NCBI GenBank assembly: GCA_031283505.1
Contig: JAITBO010000328.1
Location: forward strand, 1-12,487
Source: Treponema sp.
GTDB lineage: Bacteria > Spirochaetota > Spirochaetia > Treponematales > Breznakiellaceae
Direction: 5' to 3'
Length of the DNA stretch: 12,487 bases
The notes under the pieces are model-generated. The model did not search any database. It saw nothing but the letters and a program-made list of their open reading frames with translations, and was not told where the DNA came from. Made by a program: the position numbers and the translations under genes. Of the stretch, positions 6,350-12,487 are shown in pieces. Positions within the stretch are counted from its first letter, which is position 1. Each line of letters begins with the position of its first letter.

Positions 6350-9300
6350 ATGCCTTCGTTACAGCAGCTTAATAAGTTTAAAGCCTCTTTTCGTAACATC
6401 GGCAATGAACCTGCCGTTCTTTCCGGGCAGAATATTTCTTATAACGATCTTCCCCTTCCCGGTTCTGAACCTGTAACCCCGTCTCCCCTTGACGCTTCCG
6501 CCATCCCTTCTGTTCTGGCCGAGTCATCCATGTCCGGATCTGATTTCGGCGGGAGTCCCCCGGCAGATGAGACTGCGGAGTCCGATATTATAGATGACCT
6601 GGGCTTTGATGATTTCCTGAATACCCTGCCCGGCGATTTTCCGTTCACCCCGGAGCCTCCTCTGGAGCCGGAACCAGCCGACGAAGAGGCTCCCCAACCT
6701 GAAACCGGGAAAGCTTTAATGCCGGAAGAGGAAGACGCCTTTGAAGCCGGGAAGGTCTCCGCGTCCCCGGAAGAAACCGCGCCGGATACTCAGGTCCCTG
6801 ATGAAGGCGATGACGACTTCAACCTCCCCGAAGATCTTTTGTCCGGCCTTTCCGATGACCTCATGGAAGAAGGAGAAGGGCAGCCTGAGGATTCTTTTTC
6901 GGATGACTCATCTTCCGGGGATTTTTCCCCGGACCTGGATTTTGACGACAGCGGCATTTTTTCGGATACCTCTGACGGGACGGAAGACATCGGGGACGGC
7001 GGTTTTACCGGGGACGAATTTGGGGACGACGCTTTTTCCGGCGGTGATTTTCAGACGCCGGATCTGCCATCTGATGAGAACTTTGGTTCGGGAGAGGAGC
7101 CTGCCGATGCCGGGAAAGCTGCGGAGGACGGGAACGTAGCGTCTTCCGGTTTGGAAGTTCCCCTGGATGATGAGTTTTCCATACCCGACGTTGAAATAGA
7201 GGCCGACGCCGGGCATGACGCCTTTGACAGCTTTAACTTTGGGGAAGAGGCCGCCAAAGTTGAAACTAGAGCGGAGGACCGGGAAGCGGAAAAAAAAGCC
7301 GGAAGTTTTTCGGATCTTGATGACTTTTCTCTATCCGGCCTGGACGCTATATTTGATAAAGCGGCGGAGGGCGTTTCAAATACGGCGGCAAAGACAGCCG
7401 GAAAGGAGTCCGCCGCAGCTCCAGCCGCTCCCAAGAAGTTAGAGGACATCAGCTTCACGGAAGAAGACCTGGCCCGGTTCCAGGAAACCTTTTCGCTTTA
7501 TCCCCTGAACGTGCGGCTTGCCTGCGAGGAGCTCATCGCGGAGCGGAGTGCGCCGGCGGATCAGATGGACGCCCTGATAAATCTCATTATCAGGGGGGGA
7601 ACGCCGAAAGAGGCGGCGTCCCTGGCGGGCAAGATGCTGAACCGGTTCATCCCCGTCCCCAAAGGGTACGAAAAGAAAACCGGCGAGGCTCTGGAAGCGG
7701 AACAGGTAACCTTCGCGTATATATTCTCCCGCAAATTCCTCCCGATTCTGCGTATCTTCCTGATAGCGGTCCTTCTGGCAGCGTCCCTGGCGTATCTAGC
7801 CTGGCAATTCATCTATATTCCCATTCATTCCGAATCGATTTACCGCCGGGGTTATGAGCGAATCGCCGGCGGCGAGTATGAACGGGCAAATGAGCGGTTC
7901 AACGAAGCCTTTTCCCTGCACCGGATAAAACAGTGGTTCTACCGGTATGCCGAGGCTTTTAGGGATGAGCGGCAGTATATCTACGCCGAAGAAAAGTACG
8001 ATGAACTTCTGCGGTACTACCCCCAGGATAAAAAGGGCGCTCTTGATTACGCCGCCCTGGAGACTTATTACCTCAGGAATTATTCCAAGGCGGACCGCAT
8101 CATCAGAACCAATATTCTGGATTATAGCGTGGACGATCAGGAAGGGCTTCTGGCGTTGGGTGATAACAACCTGGCCTGGGGAGAAGTCGATCCTTCCAGG
8201 TACGAGGATGCCCGCCAAGCCTATGCCCGGCTTCTGGAACGGTACGGCTGGCAGGATCCTATAGCGGAACGTATGCTGCTTTACTTCATCAGAACCGATG
8301 ATCTGGGGCAGGTGATTCCTTTACAACAGTCCCTTACCGGCAATTCCAGAAAGAAGACACCCCCCGCCATTTTGTCGGAACTGGGGGGGTATCTGCTGAA
8401 CAAGCAACTTGAGGAGGTCCGGGGCGTTCCGGATGCGAGCATAGAACGGATAGAAGGGGTCAGGGACATCCTCATCAAAGCGAGTCAGAGCGACCCCGCC
8501 CTGCCCGAACCCCGGTATCACCTGGCCCGGTACTACAATCGTTTCGGGAATGTCTCCGAGGAACGGCAGACCCTGGAGTCGGCGCTCATGGCTTTCGACG
8601 CAGCTAGGGAGGAATCTCCCCGGCGCACGGCCTACCGTATCGACGCGGAACGCCGCTACGCCCAGGCGCTTACCAACGCCCGGGAGTTCTTTCCCGCCGA
8701 AGAGCGGCTCGTCAAAGGCATAGGCATTTACGAGGACGCGCTGGTCCGCCGCCTTCTGAGCCGTTCTCCTGAGTACGGGCGGCTCTACGCGGATTTGGGC
8801 GACCTTGAATACTTCACCAAGTCCCGGGACATGGGCCGGGCTCTGGAATACTACCGCCAGGCCGAATTGAACGGATGGGCGCCGCCGGAGATTCAGTACC
8901 GCATGGGGGCCGCTCACTACCACCTGCGCCAGTGGGAAGACGCCCTGGAACGGTTCTTCTCCGCATCATCGGAACTGCCCCTGAACCGGCGGCTTCTCCA
9001 TGCTCTGGGTAACGTTTCCTATCTGCGGGGCAGCTATTCTGTCGCTCAGGGATACTACCGCCGTCTCCTGGACCTCCTTGAAGCCGAGCGGGCCCGGTTT
9101 CCCATGCTTTCCCCCAACGAAAGGCCGGATCACATGGAACTGGCCGAACGCCTCATGGTTGGCCGGAACAACTTGGGCGTCACCATGGAAGCCCTGGCCG
9201 GTCGTGACGGAGATCCGCGCTACCGGGCCGAAGCCATGGCCCTCTACTCCGAATCCGCCCGGGCCTGGGATGCCCTGACCCGGAACCCGGACACCATGAT

Positions 9301-9460
9301 CCGCTCCACGGGGACCAACCTCGGGTTCCTCAACTCCCGGAACATTCTCCACCCCCAGGCGGGCTATGAACCGCGCCTTTTCAATCAAATCGACAAAGAT
9401 GTCTTGGAACCTTCCGCCTGGGAGACCATTGCTCCCCCGGACTACCGGCTTTCGGATTGA
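6350..9460 (+). CDS. large acidic single-pass membrane protein with periplasmic TPR array
   Basis: The frame encodes 1036 residues. Residues 1-40 are a conserved-looking head (MPSLQQLNKFKASFRNIGNE). Residues about 50-300 are very rich in Asp, Glu, Ser and Gly with FDD/GDF-type repeats and are surely disordered. A small helical domain follows at about 367-440. Residues 464-490 are one transmembrane helix preceded by Arg/Lys, so the N-terminus should be cytoplasmic and the rest periplasmic. From about 497 to 980 lie multiple TPR-like helix pairs, for example YRRGYERIAGGEYERANERF (498-517), YRYAEAFRDERQYIYAEEKY, and a run near the C-terminus around GAAHYHLRQWEDALERFF. TPR arrays bind partner proteins. 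In Borrelia, membrane-anchored TPR proteins such as BB0326 (FlcA) build the periplasmic flagellar collar, so a similar scaffold role is plausible here but unproven. No ribosome site precedes the start. Confidence 0.85.
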   Translation: MPSLQQLNKFKASFRNIGNEPAVLSGQNISYNDLPLPGSEPVTPSPLDASAIPSVLAESSMSGSDFGGSPPADETAESDIIDDLGFDDFLNTLPGDFPFTPEPPLEPEPADEEAPQPETGKALMPEEEDAFEAGKVSASPEETAPDTQVPDEGDDDFNLPEDLLSGLSDDLMEEGEGQPEDSFSDDSSSGDFSPDLDFDDSGIFSDTSDGTEDIGDGGFTGDEFGDDAFSGGDFQTPDLPSDENFGSGEEPADAGKAAEDGNVASSGLEVPLDDEFSIPDVEIEADAGHDAFDSFNFGEEAAKVETRAEDREAEKKAGSFSDLDDFSLSGLDAIFDKAAEGVSNTAAKTAGKESAAAPAAPKKLEDISFTEEDLARFQETFSLYPLNVRLACEELIAERSAPADQMDALINLIIRGGTPKEAASLAGKMLNRFIPVPKGYEKKTGEALEAEQVTFAYIFSRKFLPILRIFLIAVLLAASLAYLAWQFIYIPIHSESIYRRGYERIAGGEYERANERFNEAFSLHRIKQWFYRYAEAFRDERQYIYAEEKYDELLRYYPQDKKGALDYAALETYYLRNYSKADRIIRTNILDYSVDDQEGLLALGDNNLAWGEVDPSRYEDARQAYARLLERYGWQDPIAERMLLYFIRTDDLGQVIPLQQSLTGNSRKKTPPAILSELGGYLLNKQLEEVRGVPDASIERIEGVRDILIKASQSDPALPEPRYHLARYYNRFGNVSEERQTLESALMAFDAAREESPRRTAYRIDAERRYAQALTNAREFFPAEERLVKGIGIYEDALVRRLLSRSPEYGRLYADLGDLEYFTKSRDMGRALEYYRQAELNGWAPPEIQYRMGAAHYHLRQWEDALERFFSASSELPLNRRLLHALGNVSYLRGSYSVAQGYYRRLLDLLEAERARFPMLSPNERPDHMELAERLMVGRNNLGVTMEALAGRDGDPRYRAEAMALYSESARAWDALTRNPDTMIRSTGTNLGFLNSRNILHPQAGYEPRLFNQIDKDVLEPSAWETIAPPDYRLSD

Positions 9461-9882
9461 AGCCTGACTTCCAGCACCATCGGGTTGTGATCGGAATAGC
9501 GGAAACCGGCTTCGAAGGCTTGTACCGAAGCAAGCTCCACATTGGGGGACAGGATGAAACCGTCAATAACGTAGAGCTGAGTGTCTTCGTAACTGCCGGA
9601 ATAGGGCTTGTTCAGGAGGCGGGCCGTAGGGATTTCCGGGTCCCGGGCAAAACGCCAGAGGGGACTCAACATATCTTCCCTGAGAATCCCGGGTTTAAAA
9701 TACTTTGCGTCCTTGACGGCGAACCGGTCTGAGTTTATCCCCGGAAATTTTTGATTGAAGTCCCCTCCGGCTATCACATAATTGTCCCGGGCGTACTCGG
9801 CTTCGCGGAAATGTATCGAACTGGGGATTATACGGCGTGCGCGTGAAATCAAAACGCCCGCCGATTTAATGAAACTTAAAAA
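9442..9882 (-). pseudogene. endonuclease/exonuclease/phosphatase (EEP) family protein, 5'-truncated
   Basis: The C-terminal half of a metal-dependent EEP-fold hydrolase is clear: YVIAGGDFNQ with the catalytic D and N, LYVIDGFILS with a catalytic D, and YSDHNPMVLEVRL with the terminal D-H pair. About 145 residues remain of a domain that is usually 250-300, and the N-terminal Asn and Glu metal-binding motifs are gone. Homology is convincing from EAEYARDN onward (about 9805) and weaker up to FLSFIKSAGVLI (about 9882), where the frame runs into the left hairpin of the adjacent cassette. The open frame starts at 9906 (MTTAIGG), but those first residues come from the hairpin. The 3' end overlaps the TPR gene by 19 bp, convergently. 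It is probably not functional. Confidence 0.8.
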
Positions 9883-9883
9883 T

Positions 9884-9902
9884 CCACCGCCTATGGCGGT
9901 GG
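9884..9902. repeat. left terminal hairpin of the cassette
   Basis: 8-bp perfect stem, TAT loop. It abuts the truncated 5' side of the EEP gene. Confidence 0.8.
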
Positions 9903-9967
9903 TCATGTACTGACGGGTATGCCATTAGAAAAGCAAAAAGGTTGAGCAATGCGGATATTAAGAAATA

Positions 9968-10010
9968 ATTTCATGCAGAAGCGTAGCGGAAACCAATTTC
10001 AGCATGAAGT
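9968..10010 (+). ncRNA. candidate internal stem-loop of the cassette
   Basis: ATTTCATGC (9968-9976) pairs with GCATGAAGT (10002-10010), 9 bp with one G-T. Past a one-base mismatch, GAA (9978-9980) pairs with TTC (9998-10000), and an inner GG-AAA-CC mini-loop is possible. This suggests a structured RNA or single-stranded DNA. It resembles no RNA family I can name with confidence. Confidence 0.3.
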
Positions 10011-10052
10011 ATAAGCTGAGTGGAGATCAGTAAAAGCAGGAAGGTATTTTAT

Positions 10053-10067
10053 GCCCCTTATAGGGGC
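10053..10067. repeat. short GC hairpin near the right end of the cassette
   Basis: GCCCC-TTATA-GGGGC, 5-bp stem. It lies 13 nt before the right terminal hairpin. Confidence 0.5.
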
Positions 10068-10080
10068 CTATCCATTCAAG

Positions 10081-10099
10081 CCACCACCTTTGGTGGTGG
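10081..10099. repeat. right terminal hairpin of the cassette
   Basis: 8-bp perfect stem, TTT loop. It is the near-copy of the left hairpin. The DUF362 remnant frame opens just after it, following a TGA at 10104-10106. Confidence 0.8.
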
Positions 10100-10106
10100 T
10101 TGTTGA

Positions 10107-11110
10107 CTGTCAGGAATTTTGCTTGCTGTTATGATGTCTTTTACCGGCTGTATCGGAAGGGCAGAAGCACAAACGATTATTGAAAACCCGGTAATCGGCC
10201 CGGACCTGCCTATCGATCCGGAACAGGCTGGCCGCGCCAAAGTCTACTTTACCTCCGCGACATCAGCCCGGCGGGTCTCATGGCGGTCTATAACGCCCTT
10301 GGGCAGGGGCCGGATAACGCAAGCATTGGTTCCGGTAAAGTAGCGGTAAAAATCAGCACCGGGGAATCGCCAAACAGCAATCATCTAAAGCCCGCTTTGA
10401 TAAAAGACCTCGTGCAGTCTGTAAACGGTACGCTTGTTGAATCCAACACCGCCTATGGCGGAAGAAGGGCAAGTACGGCGGTACATAAACAGACCGCACA
10501 GGCTCACGGTTACACGGCGATAGCCACTGTTGACATTCTCGATGAAAACGGTTCAATAAGCCTGCCGGTACGGGGCGGCACAAGACTACAGGAAAACTTT
10601 GTCGGCGCCCATTTTGCGAACTACGACTACTTTATTGTCCTCTCCCATTTCAAGGGTCATGCTATGGCTGGTTTGGGCGGCGCAATCAAAAATATTTCCA
10701 TTGGCATTGCTTCATCGGAAGGGAAAAGCTGGATACACAGCGGGGGAAAAACCAGGACCGGTATACGAGGCGATCAGGACGCATTCCTTGACGCTATGGC
10801 CGAAGCGGGAAAATCCGTTGTTGACAGCTTGAACGGCAGGATCCTCTATATCAACGTGATGAACCGCCTGTCCGTTGACTGCGATTGTAGCGGCAACCCC
10901 GCCGAACCTGATATGCACGACATCGGCATTCTCTCGTCCCTCGACCCCGTGGCCCTCGACCAAGCCTGTGTTGATCTTGTATACGTCGCACCGGACGGTA
11001 GAAGCCTTATACAGCGCATGGAATCCCGAAATGGACTAAGAACCATTAACCACGGCGCGGAAATCGGATTGGGCAGTAAGGAGTATGAGTTGGTTCCATT
11101 AAATGGCTGA
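10107..11110 (+). pseudogene. DUF362 family exported protein, start lost and frameshifted
   Basis: The first frame (from about 10107) reads LSGILLAVMMSFTGC, a lipoprotein-type signal core, then AEAQT and RAKVYFTS. It has no credible own start: a TGA lies at 10104, and TTG 10119 or ATG 10131 would give a clipped signal. At 10257-10259 the frame breaks. TCC-GCGACATC has two extra bases (or lacks one) relative to TCC-GAC-ATC. The second frame continues DISPAGLMAVYNALG and is open to the stop at 11108-11110. DUF362 features are GKVAVKISTGE, VESNTAYGG, LSHFKGHAMAGLGGAIKN, SVDCDCSGNPAEPDMHDIGIL and LDPVALDQACVDLVY. The biochemical role of DUF362 is not established; some relatives carry ferredoxin domains, not seen here. 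The last bases overlap the permease start. Confidence 0.85.
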
Positions 11111-11477
11111 AATACTCATCCGCGAATTCATCTATCTCTGGTATTACTTCAATATACAGTTCCGTCAAATTACCGGGTACTGGATAGGTATGGTACTGGG
11201 TTCGGTCATTTCCGTGTTCGGAAAAGAAAAAATACATAGCCTTTTTGCTGCCATGAAGGGAAAAAAGCTGGGCGTCTTGGGAATAATCCCCGCTTCCCTT
11301 ATCGGTATCGCTTCTCCCCTCTGTATGTACGGTACCATCCCGATAGCCGCTTCCTTCGCCGAGAAGGGTATGGCGGAAGACTGGATCGCCGCTTTTTGCA
11401 TGAGTTCTATACTGCTCAATCCCCAACTGGTTTTCTACAGCGCCGCCCTGGGCGTTCCGGCGCTGGTTATCCGCTTC
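11103..11477 (+). pseudogene. ArsP/DUF318-type permease, 3'-truncated
   Basis: The ATG at 11103 overlaps the DUF362 stop (ATGGCTGA), so the two genes were translationally coupled. The first 125 residues are a typical N-terminal part of the predicted permease family: a first membrane helix (about 22-40, GYWIGMVLGSVISVF), then LGIIPASLIGIASPLCMYGTIPIAASFAEKG (57-89) with the conserved SPLC..GTIP, and WIAAFCMSSILLNPQL (94-109). ArsP-like members export organoarsenicals; other members are uncharacterised. Genuine sequence stops at about LVIRF (11477). Beyond that the open frame runs to 11747, but it is antisense to the phosphatase gene. At least half of the expected 300 or more residues is missing, so it should not function. 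Confidence 0.85.
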
Positions 11478-12487
11478 AAAAACCTCCTTGGGGCTCAGGC
11501 CGTATTGGGCATTGTTCTTGATCAGGGTTTTGGCGATCACCATAAAGAGGGCGGCGGGCACTCCTTTTCCGGAAACATCGGCGATCAATATTGCCAGGGT
11601 ATTTTCGTCAATGAGGAAGAGGTCATAAAAATCACCCCCCGCCAGGGAGGTGGGGGGAAATATCCTGGGCAGCATGGAGGCCTGGATCCTCGTGGCAACG
11701 TTGAGTTCCGCCCCGATCCGTTCTTTTTCCGCGGTTACCCGGCGTAAATTTTCTATGTAGCCCTTGAGTTCCCCGGTCATGTACTCAAAGCTTAAGTCCA
11801 GTTCCTCAATTTCATCTCCGGTTTTTATTTTAGAGACATAGTCCAGGTTTCCGTTGCCAATCCCCTTTACCTGATTGGTAAGCGCGGTAATGGGCAGTGC
11901 CATCCTTCCGGCTATGAGCCGGGCGGCCCAGCCGGCCAGAAGGATGATAAGGAGCATCAAGGCCCCGGATATCAGAATGGTCGTAAGGACAAGGCCGTCA
12001 ACACGCTTTACGGTAGACACCGTCATTCTGGTTATTTCATTGTAAAGCGCCGCGGCAGGGGCCTGAATATCCTCATCCGGTACTATATAGGCAAGCTGCC
12101 AATGGGTAATATTCACCGGCGCCCATATAACATATACTTCCGTAATCTTATCCTCCACCCGGATCCTTGAATGGCCGCTGCCGCTGAGCCGGGACTTCAT
12201 TTCCGCAAGAATCAAGTCCGCATTACTGCCCAGGAAAGCCGCCGTGTCGTTTTTGTTTTGCTCGTTCAAACCCGGGGCGGAAACAATTTCGGTCCCCTTT
12301 CCGTCTTCCCCCGCCTCGTTATTAAGAAGAACCTCGTAGCCGCTCTTGGCGACCACGGTTTCCCTGACGCTTTCATCCAGATCTTCAATTTTTATATCGA
12401 TTCCCACGACCCCCGCGAATATCCCCTCCTTGTTAAAAAAGGGGGTGGTTACGGAGATGGACAGCCCCCGTCCGGCTATATCACGGT
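11475..12487 (-). pseudogene. membrane sensor PP2C (SpoIIE/RsbU-type) phosphatase, 3'-truncated; 5' end beyond window
   Basis: The frame is open to the window edge. The GTG at 12407 is internal, because the coding sense continues upstream as GLSISVTTPFFNKEG and IFAGVVGIDI, typical of a periplasmic dCache sensor. After the sensor (ending near HWQLAYIVPDEDI) come a transmembrane helix (about 11993-11919), a HAMP domain (LPITALTNQV...GDEIEEL), a coiled coil (AEKERIGAELNVATRIQASMLP) and the first half of a SpoIIE phosphatase: GGDFYD (11639-11622) and ADVSGKG (11582-11562). Coding sense stops at SPKEVFE (11475), where permease sequence begins in antisense. The second metal-binding part of the phosphatase is gone. 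The open frame runs on to 11046 with no homology-like content. Such proteins dephosphorylate anti-sigma antagonists; this copy is probably inactive. Confidence 0.85.

Larger units (their letters stand above)
9884..10106. mobile_element. structured non-coding cassette with matching terminal hairpins, IS200/IS605-like remnant or derivative
   Basis: There is no open frame of note. The left end is CCACCGCC-TAT-GGCGGTGG (9884-9902) and the right end is CCACCACC-TTT-GGTGGTGG (10081-10099). The two match at 16 of 19 positions in the same orientation. Two of the three differences form a compensatory pair (G-C to A-T), so the fold has been kept. Both are followed by a related tract containing ACTGAC or ACTGTC. 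Inside lie a 9-bp stem (9968-9976 with 10002-10010) and a short GCCCC/GGGGC hairpin (10053-10067). The cassette lies exactly between a 5'-truncated EEP gene and a 5'-truncated DUF362 gene. Subterminal hairpins without inverted termini fit single-strand (IS200/IS605-type) transposition, but no TnpA or TnpB is present, so this assignment is inference. Confidence 0.5.

Noticed and set aside
6439..7458. Several overlapping minus-strand frames inside the acidic part of the TPR gene
   Set aside because: They are Ser/Arg-rich shadows of Asp/Glu/Ser codons, with no independent start signals.
9884..10099. CRISPR array or group II intron for the hairpin region
   Set aside because: There are only two hairpin copies about 180 bp apart, with no spacer-repeat periodicity. 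No intron domain V-like hairpin or maturase is seen.
11046..11474. C-terminal 142 codons of the phosphatase reading frame
   Set aside because: This is the antisense of the permease gene. Phosphatase-like sequence stops at KEVFE (11475), so the tail is readthrough after a deletion.
11478..11747. C-terminal 89 codons of the permease reading frame
   Set aside because: This is antisense to the phosphatase, Gly- and His-rich and without membrane helices. It is not permease sequence.
12405..12407. GTG as start of the phosphatase
   Set aside because: The frame continues upstream with convincing dCache sequence to the window edge, so the start lies outside.

Overview
The window looks like a chromosomal segment from a spirochaete, most probably a termite-gut Treponema or close relative. 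This is inferred from the UvrC, the treponemal-style lipoproteins, and the N-terminus and layout of the large acidic TPR membrane protein; no rRNA or tRNA is present to settle it. It divides into a healthy half (about 92-9460) and a decaying half (about 9440-12487), with one gene fossil inside the healthy part.

Left part. A lipoprotein gene of unknown function runs leftward (92-1660). A second leftward reading frame overlaps its 3' end and runs off the window. Upstream is a 495-bp spacer between divergent genes, holding a good leftward promoter, a G9 tract and a perfect 33-bp palindrome. Rightward from the spacer lie uvrC (nucleotide excision repair) and, 31 bp later, a lipoprotein with a phosphodiester glycosidase (NAGPA/DUF2233) domain; the two are probably co-transcribed. 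Directly after that gene's stop is a previously unmarked fossil of an HD-GYP domain (5214-5525), broken by an internal deletion and a 1-nt frameshift.

Middle. A secreted protein with a CBM48-like glycogen-binding fold (5564-6307, minus) diverges, across only 42 bp, from a 1036-residue protein (6350-9460, plus). That protein has a long acidic cytoplasmic part, one membrane segment and a periplasmic array of TPRs. It is a plausible spirochaete cell-envelope or flagellar-collar scaffold.

Right part. Every gene here is damaged. An endonuclease/exonuclease/phosphatase (EEP) gene has lost its 5' part. A DUF362 gene has lost its own start and carries an internal frameshift. Between these two divergent stubs sits a roughly 220-bp non-coding cassette. 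It is bounded by two near-identical 19-bp hairpins that differ by a compensatory base-pair change, as expected for the ends of an IS200/IS605-like non-autonomous element. The DUF362 frame overlaps an ArsP-type permease gene. That permease is cut after 125 codons and fused tail-to-tail to a SpoIIE/PP2C-type sensor phosphatase that has lost its C-terminal half. A single deletion would explain this convergent double truncation. The phosphatase 5' end lies outside the window.

The candidate for something undescribed is the 9884-10106 structured cassette. The second most informative signals are the fossil and deletion junctions around it. I found no CRISPR array, tRNA or rRNA.
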